DNA of 64,000 nt from Pseudomonas fluorescens Q2-87 (GCF_000281895.1 NZ_CM001558.1:1864556-1928555), one strand, 5' to 3'; positions 56,043 through 63,687 are shown, counted from the first letter of the stretch. The notes: generated from the letters alone by a model not told the origin. Program-made: numbers and translations.

Positions 56043-56630
56043 TCAGAACGCCAATCCGGCGCCCACCTCGACGTACTCGATCGTCTTATCGCCATGCCCC
56101 TCCTGATAATGCTTCGTCATCTTCTCGTCCGCGTGGCCCATCAGCGCCTGGATGTAATCCATCGGGAAGTTCTGCTGCTCGTACAGCCATGCTCCTAAAG
56201 CGCGGATCTCGTAAAAGTGGGGCGCTCGCCCGCCGGCACATGATCATAGGCGTGCGCCGCGTCCCGCACCTTACTGAACTCCTTGGTCAGGTAGTCCGGC
56301 GTGACCGACGTCCAGTGATCCTTCGCATCGATCTGCTCGCGCCGCCTGGCCTTCGGTTTGTAGTGGATCAGGTACGGCGAAGCCAGCGGCGACCGTAGGC
56401 ACTCGCCGACGACCTCACGCCGGGCGGCGCCCATGGTTATTTTCAGGTGGACTGGATTGTCATAGCCCTGAGTTTTGCCGGGTGAGAAGGTCAGCGTGTT
56501 TTTGTCCATGTCCGCCGCCGACTTCAGCCAGGTCACGATGTCTTCCCGGCGCTGAAGGCTGGCCAGTGCCAGGCGGATCGCGCGCTTCAGCCACGGCGGC
56601 GTCGTCGCGGCGTCAATGGGAAAAGGTGTG
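56043..56630 (-). pseudogene. Tyrosine integrase remnant, frameshifted and truncated
   Basis: C-terminal catalytic half of a phage-type tyrosine recombinase. Reading leftward, LASLQRREDIVTWLKSA carries the first catalytic Arg, and ERPTF leads to the second box. A one-base loss in the A run at 56213-56216 (a T run on the coding strand) then shifts the frame; in the next frame FYEIRALGAWLYEQQ, IQALMGHADEKMTKHYQ with the Tyr, and the natural end VEVGAGLAF follow. The N-terminal arm-binding and core-binding parts are missing, cut where the inverted-repeat element at 56631 begins. The stop lies 98 bases from tRNA-Val, the standard position for a tRNA-targeting integrase. Confidence 0.85.
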
Positions 56631-56734
56631 GGAAAAGGGGACAGATTTATTTTTGCTTCGCTACGCTGAGAATTTTCATCGAATGGATTCGCTTGGATCT
56701 ACTAGCAGCCTTGAAAAAATCCGTCCCTTTTTCC
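56631..56734. mobile_element. Short inverted-repeat (MITE-like) element
   Basis: GGAAAAGGGGACAGATTTAT at the left end faces AAATCCGTCCCTTTTTCC at the right end: imperfect terminal inverted repeats of about 20 bases enclosing a 104-base AT-richer unit with no ORF. Similar GGGGACAGATTT ends flank transposable or RAYT-type units in gammaproteobacteria as I recall them. It directly abuts the truncated integrase, so its insertion or a deletion it mediated may have removed the integrase N terminus. Confidence 0.6.
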
Positions 56735-56863
56735 TTGCCCAAGATCCTTCAGTTGAGCGATATGAGTCACGGCGCGCGAGGCGCACCTCTCCGCGGGCTA
56801 GGGTGGCAATTTGATGGCTGATAAGATTGAATAACCCAATTTTGCGAATGGATGAGGCTGGTT

Positions 56864-57268
56864 ATGCAGTTTGCGCGAGGTTTACGGATTTTCGGTATCG
56901 CGGCGCTGGCGGTGATGGCAGCAGGGTGCAAGTCATACACAGAGAAGGCGGCGGAAGGGCTGCCAAACGCTCAAACCGCCGGTATTCGTGCGATTGAGAA
57001 GACGCTCACGATTGCCAGCGTGGACGGAGCAGATACTCTTTATGTCCTCTATACGCAGCGGACTGAGTATCGATTGACAGCGGGGCACCACCGCTTAGAA
57101 GTAAAAAAGTGGACGGGTACACGGGCGACACGGCCGATTTTCCGGGACGTCAATCTGATCGCTGGTCGAGAGTACGGTCTCAAGTCAGTGCCAAGCGAAG
57201 ACTGGTGGGACTTCATGCTTGAGGATATGGAAACGGGTCAACGTGTAGACAAGCCAGTCAACCCGTAA
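56864..57268 (+). CDS. Putative lipoprotein (134 aa)
   Basis: Exported lipoprotein candidate. The N terminus from 56864 is MQFARGLRIFGIAALAVMAAG then Cys, a signal peptide with lipobox VMAAGC. The ATG at 56852 is in frame, but GAGG sits 8 bases before 56864. The mature part has two strand-rich stretches: DTLYVLYTQRTEYRLTAGHH and RDVNLIAGREYGLK, recalling small beta-sandwich (DUF2846/PEGA-like) lipoproteins, without a sure family. It is the first gene of the island-like segment after the small element. Function unknown. Confidence 0.65.
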   Translation: MQFARGLRIFGIAALAVMAAGCKSYTEKAAEGLPNAQTAGIRAIEKTLTIASVDGADTLYVLYTQRTEYRLTAGHHRLEVKKWTGTRATRPIFRDVNLIAGREYGLKSVPSEDWWDFMLEDMETGQRVDKPVNP

Positions 57269-57372
57269 AGTAACCGGTTTAGGGAGAAGTGGCAGGTCAA
57301 CTCACAGTTGTGGTCTGTCCTGGGTTCCCCTGAGAGCTGACAAACCCTGAATGTCGTAGCCCGCATACACAT

Positions 57373-57741
57373 CTACCATTTTGCAGAAAACCAGTATCTG
57401 GCGAGCTTCACTTGAGTCCTGAGGCCTACCTGCCCTTTGATGCATAAATCTTCAAGTTCTTCGACTGATCTTGGAGAATCCTTCTTCAGGCTAGGTCTGA
57501 GGCCATCCTGATAGGTCGGAGCAAATTCAGGACTTGCTTGCGAAAGAAGCCGGATCGCTTTCGCGTAGTCATCCTCAAGATCCTGCGGCAGAGCTCCGCA
57601 CGCTGCTTTTGTTTGCTGATAAACCTTCCCCCACATGTAGCCCGATTGGTCAGGGGTATTGAGATCAGAATAGGTATTGGCTGTTGCAGGGGCGAAGTAA
57701 AAACTGAACGACATTGCCGCGATTAAAGATTGCTTGTGCAT
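57373..57741 (-). CDS. Hypothetical secreted protein (122 aa)
   Basis: Protein with a signal peptide (LIAAMSFSFYFAPATANT, probable cleavage after ATA or TAN) and a mature part of about 100 residues with two cysteines (KAACGALPQDL and LEDLCIKGQVGL) that could form a disulfide. No recognised family. It ends LARYWFSAKW. Base composition is AT-richer than the core genome to the left. It is oriented against its neighbours, with a lipoprotein gene divergent 122 bases away. Periplasmic location is inferred from the signal peptide. Confidence 0.6.
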   Translation of the reverse strand: MHKQSLIAAMSFSFYFAPATANTYSDLNTPDQSGYMWGKVYQQTKAACGALPQDLEDDYAKAIRLLSQASPEFAPTYQDGLRPSLKKDSPRSVEELEDLCIKGQVGLRTQVKLARYWFSAKW

Positions 57742-57863
57742 TGTTAGCTGGCCCTTCCGTGGTTGAGAAGGTCCATTCTATACGGCGTGTCGCCCGGGCT
57801 TTAACAGCCGAAACAAAAAAAGCTCTGTTAAAATCGCGTCACCATTTTTGAAAAGGAGCCGTT

Positions 57864-58457
57864 ATGAAACGGATTGCGCTTCTAGCGGTTGCGGTTGCGC
57901 TCCTTAGCGGGTGTGCGGGACCCGCTTGGAAAATCTCAAGCACGACTCATACGCTTACCAAAAGAACCAGCATGATGGTCATCACTGGGAATTACCCAGC
58001 GGCGCAATCGATCTTTGCCGATCCATTGGAGCTATATCCTGTTGTGCGTAAAGAGGGTGAAGAACTCTATGTTGGGTTGATGGCTGGAGGCGATATTCGG
58101 CCACCCGTTGTGACAGCCGATATATGGATTGATCAGAACGAGGTCTGGATGATTTCGTCGCAGGAAACTCCTATATCCCTGACGCTTCCATCTATGGAGC
58201 TGTTACTCGGACTGAGCCCTGATGTCACAGAGCAGGCCCGGACCCAGGGGTTGGATGTCCTCAAGGTCATGGGCGGCAACGTACTTGCCAGGGGCGACAA
58301 AGCCAAGGCCATTCTGAAACAGATGCTTGCGGGCCGGGTTTTGAAATACAGGACGGTTGATATCAAACGGGCAACGTCTCCAACCCGTGAGGTTATTTTG
58401 GACGAATCGTTTTCTCATTCACTCCAAATGATCGGGGTGGATCAGAGGAGCTTATGA
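57864..58457 (+). CDS. Putative lipoprotein (197 aa)
   Basis: Lipoprotein candidate starting MKRIALLAVAVALLSG then Cys; the lipobox LLSGC is ideal and AAAAGGAGCCG gives a strong ribosome binding site. The mature part is mixed alpha/beta with PVVRKEGEELYVGLMAGGD, then SMELLLGLSPDVTEQART. I do not recognise a family. Its stop overlaps the ATG of a decayed small gene (TTATGA), so the two were once translationally coupled. It lies in the atypical-composition segment downstream of tRNA-Val. Confidence 0.65.
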   Translation: MKRIALLAVAVALLSGCAGPAWKISSTTHTLTKRTSMMVITGNYPAAQSIFADPLELYPVVRKEGEELYVGLMAGGDIRPPVVTADIWIDQNEVWMISSQETPISLTLPSMELLLGLSPDVTEQARTQGLDVLKVMGGNVLARGDKAKAILKQMLAGRVLKYRTVDIKRATSPTREVILDESFSHSLQMIGVDQRSL

Positions 58458-58530
58458 ACGAAACAGTAACCGCCGCTGATATCGAGATCGATCCTGGTCT
58501 TCAATAAATGGCTGAGCGTTTTTTTCCGTA
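58454..58530 (+). pseudogene. Decayed copy of the 67-aa gene at 61274
   Basis: Starts ATGAACGAAACAG at the preceding lipoprotein stop. It aligns along about 75 bases with the intact gene at 61274: GCCG(C)TGATATCGAG, then ATCGATCCT, then CAATAAA(A)TGGCTGAGCGT. Deletion of bases within the copy shifts the frame, so it reads MNETVTAADIEIDPGLQ and stops. The intact gene reads ATAADIERSILALNKMAER at the same place. It is a broken paralogue. Confidence 0.75.
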
Positions 58531-58620
58531 ACCGTCCAGCCAATACCCCTTAGCAAGCGAAGCAAACCGTGCGCCTCGCGGTATGATGACTCTCCACGAA
58601 ATTCTGGTGCGGAGTTATTG

Positions 58621-59661
58621 ATGAACCTGAGCGTTTTGTATGCGTTGGCCGCTGCCGCGTTATTTGGCGCCAGCACGCCGCTTGCCAAGTTGCTTGGTCT
58701 CAATGTTCCCCCTGTATTACTCGCCGGCCTCCTTTACTTGGGCAGTGGTCTGGGTCTGACAGTTGTCCGTTTTGTGCGTGACCATGGCTGGAAACCGGTC
58801 GGTCTCGCGTCATCTGAATGGCCTTGGCTTCTCGGCGCAATCGCGTTCGGGGGAGTGCTCGGGCCCGTTGCGCTGATGTTCGGATTAACCAGGACATCCG
58901 GCGCGACGGCTTCGTTGATGCTTAATCTCGAAGCTGTGCTTACTGCATTATTGGCTTGGGTCGTATTCAAGGAAAACGCGGATCGGCGCATCGTGTGGGG
59001 CATGATTGCGATCATTGCCGGCGGCATGGTTTTGGCTTGGCCTCTGGAAAACATGCAGGATCATGATTGGCTAGGGTTGTTGGCGGTCTCTCTAGCCTGT
59101 TTGTGCTGGGCAATTGATAACAACCTGACACGCAAGGTTTCTGCGTCAGACGCGCTTTTTGTGGCAGGTTTCAAAGGCTTGGTAGCTGGCTTGGTCAATT
59201 GTTCGTTGGCGCTGCTCCTGGGATCCAGGCTTCTTGATTTTTCGGTGCTTGCGCCGACGCTAGTGCTCGGTTTTCTGGGCTATGGCGTCAGTCTGGTGCT
59301 CTTTGTCCTGGCGCTGCGTGGCCTCGGTTCAGCGCGTACAGGGGCGTATTTTTCGACTGCGCCGTTTCTAGGCGCGGCCATCGCAATCGTAGCTATGGGC
59401 GAGCCTGTGTCATTGTCGTTTTGGGCAGCCGCTGTGCTGATGGGGATTGGGGTATGGCTTCACCTCACTGAAAGCCACGCGCACGAGCACCAGCACATGC
59501 CGCTGACGCATGCGCATCGCCACGTTCACGATGAGCATCACCAGCACGAACATTCGTTTGAGTGGAGCGGGACTGGTGCACATAGCCATGTTCATGAACA
59601 TGCGCAGATCCGGCACAGCCACCCCCACTTCCCGGATATCCACCACAGGCATCCCCATTAG
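58621..59661 (+). CDS. EamA/DMT transporter with His-rich C-terminal tail
   Basis: Inner-membrane drug/metabolite transporter of 346 residues with ten hydrophobic helices in two EamA repeats (about residues 1-140 and 145-285): ASTPLAKLLGLN, ATASLMLNLEAVLTALLAWV, then GSARTGAYFSTAPFLGAAIA and EPVSLSFWAAAVLMGIGVWL. Beyond helix 10 comes an unusual tail of about 64 residues with 23 His, such as HRHVHDEHHQHEHSF and IHHRHPH. The reading frame is continuous and ends cleanly. The tail is expected in the cytosol and could bind Ni, Zn, Co or Cu. GGAG precedes the ATG. No metal-resistance genes are near. Substrate unknown. Confidence 0.85.
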   Translation: MNLSVLYALAAAALFGASTPLAKLLGLNVPPVLLAGLLYLGSGLGLTVVRFVRDHGWKPVGLASSEWPWLLGAIAFGGVLGPVALMFGLTRTSGATASLMLNLEAVLTALLAWVVFKENADRRIVWGMIAIIAGGMVLAWPLENMQDHDWLGLLAVSLACLCWAIDNNLTRKVSASDALFVAGFKGLVAGLVNCSLALLLGSRLLDFSVLAPTLVLGFLGYGVSLVLFVLALRGLGSARTGAYFSTAPFLGAAIAIVAMGEPVSLSFWAAAVLMGIGVWLHLTESHAHEHQHMPLTHAHRHVHDEHHQHEHSFEWSGTGAHSHVHEHAQIRHSHPHFPDIHHRHPH

Positions 59662-60136
59662 ATGCATGGATTGAAATACTCACGGCGCAATAGGCTGGAG
59701 TCTTGAATAAAAGTTGCTGGCGCCAAGAAGTGGCGTCCGCCGAAGTCACCTTGCATGAATCAGGTCGGCACCCACTGAGAGGGCAAAGAGTTGATCAATT
59801 CCACTGGCACGCTGCGTTGGCAGCCGCGTCAGCATATTTTTGAGTGAATCCAGGGACAGACCACGATTATGCAGGCTCCACCAAGCTCGGTCCCTCAAGC
59901 GGCTGCGTCCTGATCGCTTGTTGCCTTGACTCGTGGCAAATTGATGTTATGTGTTTTTTGCGAAGCTTAGAAAGGTAGCGCGGTAGATGTACCGTAACCA
60001 TCTTCGCAGGCTGCGAAAAGGAATCTGTGGGATGGGTTCGAGGGGGCTTGTTACGGGCTGCGCGAAGACGTCGAGCGGGCGGGTACGGCACGCATAAAAA
60101 GCCCGCAAGAGAGGCGGGCTTATTCAGGGCTGACCT
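59662..60136. other. 475-base region without a firm gene
   Basis: No supported gene. A 74-codon leftward frame (59867-60091) ends in VTVHLPRYLSKLRKKH-type basic sequence with internal ATG at 60001, but it lacks a good ribosome binding site and overlaps an inverted repeat (CGCAGGCTGCG). A terminator sits at 60099. Confidence 0.5.
60099..60121 (-). terminator. Terminator of the leftward gene at 60137
   Basis: Arms AAGCCCGC and GCGGGCTT around AAGAGAG; on the minus strand the stem is followed by a run of five T. Right after the stop of the leftward gene. Confidence 0.85.
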
Positions 60137-60580
60137 TTAAAGACAATCGGACTTGCCTATCTGAAATTCAGTGATTGGAGAGCTGCTTGAGTCATTGATT
60201 ATGTATTTGATTAAGAGCCCCGACTTCACGAACTGTCCTAGACCTTTTTCATCGCAGGATACAGAGGCCGCAAGGGTCTTTTTTTCCTTAGTAAATACGT
60301 CGGAATCGATTTCATCTTTCGAGATTTTTGTAAGCGTATAGGAAATACGCATGATCCCGTCTGTATAGGTTACCGAATCGAGGCGAGTGTCATCGATTAT
60401 CTTAGGGGACTGGGCATTCATGATGAGCGCGATCCCTTTGAGCTGGCGTTCTTGCTCTTCCTTTTTGTCTTCCGAAGCAGACCGGGCATGCCAGAGCTGA
60501 AGCAGGACAAAGAGAGAGATCATTACTGAAAAAAATAGGACGGGGCCGCGGTACTGCTTCAATTGAAATATCCATGTCAA
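60137..60580 (-). CDS. Hypothetical membrane-anchored protein (147 aa)
   Basis: Bitopic protein. A basic head (MTWIFQLKQYRG) precedes one TM (about residues 12-30, PVLFFSVMISLFVLLQLW), then a charged stalk (SEDKKEEQERQLKG) and a soluble, strand-rich domain of about 95 residues with two cysteines (AASVSCDEKGL and the terminal KSDCL) that might pair in the periplasm. Base composition is clearly AT-rich for this genome, and codon use follows. I do not recognise a family; such anchored periplasmic proteins with two Cys occur as orphan immunity-type proteins, but that is only a thought. It has its own terminator. Confidence 0.65.
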   Translation of the reverse strand: MTWIFQLKQYRGPVLFFSVMISLFVLLQLWHARSASEDKKEEQERQLKGIALIMNAQSPKIIDDTRLDSVTYTDGIMRISYTLTKISKDEIDSDVFTKEKKTLAASVSCDEKGLGQFVKSGLLIKYIINDSSSSPITEFQIGKSDCL

Positions 60581-60834
60581 AAGGCTATCAGTTATTTGAT
60601 CATGCCGTCCCGCTCATCTCAAGCTGGAAAATGCCGATGATCGTGTGGTTGAAGAGGGTCCTGGTCTGTCTCCAGTTTTCTTTCCCTCCCTCGTCCGGAG
60701 GAAAGCACCACAGCCTTAACGCGAACCTCGTCCATTAATAGATTCGGGTGCGCCCAACGCCAGTTCAGACGGCTGCTGTTTCTAAGATGGCTGGATGAAA
60801 TACAGTAATCTGTTACCAAATTGATGGGGCTTAT

Positions 60835-61083
60835 ATGAAGAAAGTAGTTTTGGCACTCATGCTGGTCGCCCTGACAGCCTGCATGCCTTATCGATCAGTG
60901 ACCTCGACAGATCCAAATTGGATGCGTTTGGGTGGAGATGAGCCTGAAGGTTATCCAAGGACGTTTGTTGAGAATCTGAGCGGCAATTGCTCTTTGGTTA
61001 CCGAGTCATGGTCTGAGGGAAGAATCAATGGTCGTCTGCTGTGGACCAAGAAGCAGTCTCGAAAGGCTGTTACCTGTCCATAG
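60835..61083 (+). CDS. Small putative lipoprotein (82 aa)
   Basis: Starts MKKVVLALMLVALTA then Cys: a short signal peptide with lipobox ALTAC. The mature part of about 66 residues has two more Cys (LSGNCSLVTESW and AVTCP at the end), so one disulfide is possible. The ribosome site is weak (GGGGCTTAT). No family recognised. The 250 bases before it hold no supported gene. It resembles the small lipoproteins common on integrated elements; function unknown. Confidence 0.6.
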   Translation: MKKVVLALMLVALTACMPYRSVTSTDPNWMRLGGDEPEGYPRTFVENLSGNCSLVTESWSEGRINGRLLWTKKQSRKAVTCP

Positions 61084-61273
61084 GCGCCTGTGTAAGGGCT
61101 GATTCCGCGCCGGGAAGATAGGGCAAATCACGAATATGAGACCGGCTAAATTAATGTGGGCATATCGTGGTCTGCCCCCCAATTTTCCCGTAGCGGCGCA
61201 ATAGTGATGGTAGATTTTCAGCGACATGTAGCGAGCGCCCTGTTCGCAATCCAATTCAATGCGGAGGAACCGG

Positions 61274-61477
61274 ATGACGACGAAACAGTCAGCAGACTCC
61301 AAAACAGCAACTGCCGCCGATATCGAGCGATCGATCCTTGCCCTCAATAAAATGGCTGAGCGTCTTTGGGGTGATGGCCGTGAAGCTGAAGCAAAGGCTC
61401 TTTTAGACGCCTTGGATGCACTAAACCGCGCGTTGGATCGCATTAGGATTGGGGAGAGCCGCAGGGTTCTCCATTGA
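61274..61477 (+). CDS. Small hypothetical protein (67 aa), intact paralogue
   Basis: Soluble, highly helical protein of 67 residues with no Cys or signal peptide; SILALNKMAERLWGD and EAEAKALLDALDALNRALDR suggest a two-helix hairpin or coiled coil. GGAGGAACCGG is a fine ribosome binding site for the ATG at 61274 (the frame is open to 61259). A decayed copy lies at 58454, where it was coupled to a lipoprotein gene. The intact copy follows the lipoprotein gene at 60835, with 190 bases between. No family recognised. Confidence 0.65.
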   Translation: MTTKQSADSKTATAADIERSILALNKMAERLWGDGREAEAKALLDALDALNRALDRIRIGESRRVLH

Positions 61478-61616
61478 AACGAAGCGGTGCTCAGTTTATT
61501 CCTTAAATGAATTTACCGACGGTCCGACTATATGGAATTACCTCCGCCCAAGGGACTCCACTGCTTGAGGAATATGTATTCCCCAATTGCGGTGAACTCC
61601 GCCCGAGGCAAGCGCA

Positions 61617-61829
61617 ATGACGTCGTTCGAAGAATTCAGGGCAACATCCCATGGGCTTCTCAAGGAGCTGGACGCAGCGACGACGAAAATGATGATGTTG
61701 GTTTCTGCCAAAGAAATATCCGGTCCTTTTTGGGAGGATGCCGCCCAGCGGCATCATGACGCTGTGGATGCTTGGCATTCCTTTCTCAATATCCGTTCAG
61801 ATCTCGCGGTGGGTCCGCCTTCTTCTTAA
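61617..61829 (+). CDS. Small hypothetical protein (70 aa)
   Basis: Soluble helical protein starting MTSFEEFRATSHGLLKELD, with WEDAAQRHHDAVDAWHSFL. No signal peptide or known motif. The ribosome binding site (CGAGGCAAGCGC) is fair. It shares the general size and helical look of the 67-residue protein at 61274, but I see no clear homology. A terminator follows at 61883. Function unknown. Confidence 0.5.
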   Translation: MTSFEEFRATSHGLLKELDAATTKMMMLVSAKEISGPFWEDAAQRHHDAVDAWHSFLNIRSDLAVGPPSS

Positions 61830-61882
61830 AAGCGAGGACGGAAGGGGCGGGGTCGTTGCGGGCGCAGGCGGCGCAGTGAGGA

Positions 61883-61908
61883 AAACGGGCGGCTTATGTC
61901 GCCCGTTT
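61883..61908. terminator. Hairpin terminator after the 70-aa gene
   Basis: Arms AAACGGGCG and CGCCCGTTT around GCTTATGT. A/T at both ends lets it work in either direction. Confidence 0.75.
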
Positions 61909-61969
61909 CGGATGGCTTGGAGTAGAGTGCGGATGGCTTTTCTTCTGTCCCGTATTGATGAGTAACTGC

Positions 61970-62239
61970 ATGAAACTGTTCTTTGGCATGTTCGCCGTTG
62001 CTCTATTGGCGGGATGTTCGACGCTGGCTGAAACCTTCGATGATCGTCCGCGTTGCGGTGTTCATCCCTATTGCGGGGCTTCCACGGATATCGAGGTAAT
62101 CAAGGCTGCAACGGACGAAAACGCCGGCATATTTCGCGCCTTGGTGCCGCTGGCAGTGATCGATCTGCCGTTCAGCCTGGTCGCCGATACGCTGTTGCTG
62201 CCGTATACCGCGTTCGCTAAAGAACCTGTCCAGCCCTGA
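61970..62239 (+). CDS. YceK/YidQ-family lipoprotein
   Basis: Lipoprotein of 89 residues: MKLFFGMFAVALLAG then Cys (lipobox LLAGC), followed by CGVHPYCGASTDIEVIKAA and AVIDLPFSLVADTLLLPYTA, the conserved stretches of the YceK (DUF1375) family, whose function is not known. ATG at 61958 and TTG at 61955 are in frame, but 61970 gives the correct signal-peptide length. Its last 23 bases overlap the end of the convergent LysR gene. Confidence 0.82.
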   Translation: MKLFFGMFAVALLAGCSTLAETFDDRPRCGVHPYCGASTDIEVIKAATDENAGIFRALVPLAVIDLPFSLVADTLLLPYTAFAKEPVQP

Positions 62240-63131
62240 CGGTCGTTCCCTGCGTCACGCTGCCCAGCAACCACTCGTTAAACGCCCGCACCAGCGGTTG
62301 CCGCTCTCGCCCGGGCACGCACACCACGGTGTATCGCGCTCCCGCCAGGCGAATCTCAGGGCGATAGCTGATCAATTGGCCGCGTGCGATCGCTTCGGCA
62401 ACCAGTACGTTGCTGGCGAGTACCAGTCCGTGGCCGACGATTGCGGCTTGCAAGGCGTGGTGCTCCTCGTCATAGCGCCGCAAACGGGCGGTGCCCAGCC
62501 AGTCCAAAGTGTTGGCCTTGGCACACCAGGTAGGCCAGTCAACCGCGACATTCACGCTACTCAGCCACGGCACATCGATCAGTTCCACGGGCGAGCCCGG
62601 TGCGGGCGGTTGCCAGTCGGGGCGGCAATAGACGCCAAAGTACTCGTCCAGCAACGGCTGCTCGAACAGCTGTGGGTCGGGTGTGAAGAGGGCGCGGATC
62701 GCCAGGTCGATGCTTGCATCCCGTCGCAGGTCCACCACGTCATTGCTGCTGTGCAGGCTGATGTCGATCTCCGGATGCAACCGATGAAAATCGCCGAGTC
62801 GCGGTATCAGCCAGAGGCTGGCAAATGCCGGTGTGGTACTCACGACCAAGGACTTCGCGCCACACGGCGGCGACAGCGCTTGCAGGCCATGTTGAATATC
62901 CAGCAAGGCGCGGTGCAGTTGCGGGTGGAGGCGCTCGCCGTCGACACTCAGGCGCACGCTCTGACTGGAGCGCTCGAACAGTCGCACGCCAAGGTAGGCT
63001 TCCAGGCTCTTGACCTGATGGGAAATCGCCGCCGGGCTGACATTCAGCTCGTGGGCTGCCGCCTTGAAGCTGCCCAGTCGTGCGGCGGACTCGAAGCCGC
63101 GCACGGCGGTGAGGGGCAGTTTGGCAAACAT
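62217..63131 (-). CDS. LysR-family regulator (GcvA-like), divergent from PACE pump
   Basis: Regulator of 304 residues: the winged helix (LTAVRGFESAARLGSFKAAA, then SPAAISHQVKSLEAYLGVRL) and an effector domain with TTPAFASLWLIPRLGDFHRL, typical of the GcvA subgroup. It is divergent from the PACE-family pump gene over about 106 bases, rich in short T/A-framed repeats (GGTTGAGCGTGGCTCAATTT, TCAATTGTGC) that look like LysR boxes. In Acinetobacter the AceR regulator sits the same way beside aceI. It probably activates the pump; the inducer is unknown. Confidence 0.88.
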   Translation of the reverse strand: MFAKLPLTAVRGFESAARLGSFKAAAHELNVSPAAISHQVKSLEAYLGVRLFERSSQSVRLSVDGERLHPQLHRALLDIQHGLQALSPPCGAKSLVVSTTPAFASLWLIPRLGDFHRLHPEIDISLHSSNDVVDLRRDASIDLAIRALFTPDPQLFEQPLLDEYFGVYCRPDWQPPAPGSPVELIDVPWLSSVNVAVDWPTWCAKANTLDWLGTARLRRYDEEHHALQAAIVGHGLVLASNVLVAEAIARGQLISYRPEIRLAGARYTVVCVPGRERQPLVRAFNEWLLGSVTQGTTVRAGQVL

Positions 63132-63237
63132 GGGCGGGTAGGTTACTCAGGTTGAGCGTGGCTCAATTTAGCTCAATTGTGCGCGGCTGCTCAACTTGCC
63201 AGGCTGTGGTCTCCCACCTCACTCCAGGAGCCCAGCG
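63132..63237. promoter_or_regulatory. LysR-PACE divergent control region
   Basis: Three TTGAGC/GCTCAA units (GGTTGAGC, GCTCAATTTAGCTCAATT, TGCTCAAC) crowd the 106-base gap, a plausible operator for the LysR protein. Promoters within it are not clear. Confidence 0.6.
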
Positions 63238-63687
63238 ATGCAAGGCACGCCCCGTAAAATCCTTCAGGCCATCCTTTACGAAGCCGGTGGTGTGCTGTTC
63301 GTGGCGCCGGCGTTGGCGCTGATCTACGGGCAGGGCATGGGCTATTCAACCCTGCTGTCTCTGGTGATATCCGCGGTCGCGCTCGCCTGGAACATGCTTT
63401 TCAACGGTCTGTTCGAGTGGTGGGAGCGCCGGCAACGCAACCGTCAGCGAAACTGGCGGCGGCGACTTCTTCACTCGCTGGGATTTGAAGGTGGCTTGAC
63501 ACTGATTCTTACCCCCGTAATTGCGGCATGGCTGGGGATCAGCCTGTGGTTGGCGTTGGTGACCAACCTGGGGTTGTTTGCATTCTTCTTTTTCTATTCG
63601 CTGGTTTTTCAATGGCTGTTCGATCGAATGTTTGATGTGCCGCTTTCGGCGCAATCCGGCGGCGGGCCGGTATCCGATGCTCGTTGA
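63238..63687 (+). CDS. PACE-family efflux transporter
   Basis: Inner-membrane exporter of 149 residues made of two bacterial transmembrane pair repeats, four helices in all. The first helix has RKILQAILYEAGGVLFV with the membrane Glu conserved in AceI; the loop WEWRRQRNR-like stretch (LFEWWERRQRNRQR) separates the pairs; the second pair begins HSLGFEGGLTLILTPVIAA, repeating the Glu. AceI relatives pump chlorhexidine and other biocides or short-chain diamines. CAGGAG is the ribosome binding site. Next to its LysR gene this is a complete inducible efflux unit; natural substrate unknown. Confidence 0.9.
   Translation: MQGTPRKILQAILYEAGGVLFVAPALALIYGQGMGYSTLLSLVISAVALAWNMLFNGLFEWWERRQRNRQRNWRRRLLHSLGFEGGLTLILTPVIAAWLGISLWLALVTNLGLFAFFFFYSLVFQWLFDRMFDVPLSAQSGGGPVSDAR

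Noticed and set aside
59450..59661. The His-rich tail as a frameshift artefact
   Set aside because: The frame is continuous from the last helix, the His codons (CAC and CAT) are mixed, and the end is a clean stop, so it reads as real coding sequence.
59867..60091. A 74-codon leftward frame as a gene
   Set aside because: No good ribosome site, basic low-complexity N terminus, and no recognised family; left as uncertain.
60581..60834. A gene in the gap before the 82-residue lipoprotein
   Set aside because: Short frames only (one of 66 codons leftward) with no ribosome site or motif; I see nothing I can support.
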